Under the pieces are notes generated by a model. That model searched no databases. It saw only the letters and a list, made by a program, of their open reading frames with translations, and was not told where the DNA came from. Of a stretch of 47,429 bases of DNA, positions 47,354-47,429 are shown in pieces. How positions within the stretch are numbered: position 1 is the stretch's first letter; every line of letters begins with the position of its first letter. A program made the position numbers and the translations under genes. Origin of the DNA: Streptomyces celluloflavus (GTDB lineage Bacteria > Actinomycetota > Actinomycetes > Streptomycetales > Streptomycetaceae); the NCBI GenBank assembly GCA_000720995.1, contig JOEL01000052.1, positions 1 to 47,429 of the forward strand, given 5' to 3'.

Positions 47354-47429
47354 AGTGGCATTTGCTGCCAGCTCCCGGAACTGCGCGCGTCCCGAACGGT
47401 GTTGGATGCGCTGGTCTCCCGCGTTCGCT

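Noticed and set aside
47399-47429. Possible start of a divergent gene at the window edge (GTG 47399 or ATG 47406)
   Set aside because: Only about 10 codons are visible and no clear ribosome site precedes either start.

Overview
The window is high-GC (over 70% by eye) actinobacterial chromosome and is almost certainly Streptomyces. Third codon positions are nearly all G/C. It carries an NsdA-type differentiation regulator, a DmdR1-type iron regulator, a DasR-like operator, SCO-type ABC pairs, and strong hairpin terminators with little U tail. I see no phage genes, CRISPR array, rRNA or recognisable tRNA. This is core or sub-core chromosome, with one short inverted-repeat element that looks mobile-derived.

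Layout. 1-6.3 kb: a truncated gene end, a DUF4239 membrane protein, a class II aldolase-like protein, a divergent DJ-1/PfpI (Tat-exported) and GlxA-type regulator pair, guaA, and chorismate mutase behind a possible aromatic leader-peptide attenuator. 6.8-14 kb: a GMC oxidoreductase with succinic semialdehyde dehydrogenase, a membrane Ser/Thr kinase and an internally duplicated 8-TM protein. 14-17.4 kb: a four-gene unit of ribbon-helix-helix (RHH) regulator, DUF4097 adhesin-like protein, DrrA-like ATPase and DrrB-like permease. Its promoter carries a helically phased array of 8-bp palindromes ending on the RHH start codon. 17.8-20.9 kb: a STAS protein divergent from a sigma factor that is coupled to a zinc anti-sigma/MDMPI fusion. 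21-31.7 kb: purU, a small conserved protein, a receptor-type lipoprotein, a Pro/Gln-rich one-TM protein with TxxI/L motifs, an NsdA-like regulator, a prim-pol-like protein and an ABC exporter pair.

31.9-36.8 kb: two membrane genes sharing a repeated extracytoplasmic domain and the same cytoplasmic C-x2-[NH]PLHG...CxxC module (function unknown), then an alpha/beta hydrolase with a LexA-like box in its promoter. 37.7-47.4 kb: dmdR1, divergent nagS with a DasR-like site, a PAS/GAF protein, a promoter-equipped 12-codon ORF, pdxH, a second-type citrate synthase, and a three-gene overlapping operon of 4-coumarate:CoA ligase, crotonase and TetR with a matching palindrome upstream.

The least explained systems are the phased RHH operator, the candidate Phe/Tyr attenuator before chorismate mutase, and the twin PVYVDP/zinc-module membrane genes. 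All functions come from reading the sequence and remembered families; no search was run.
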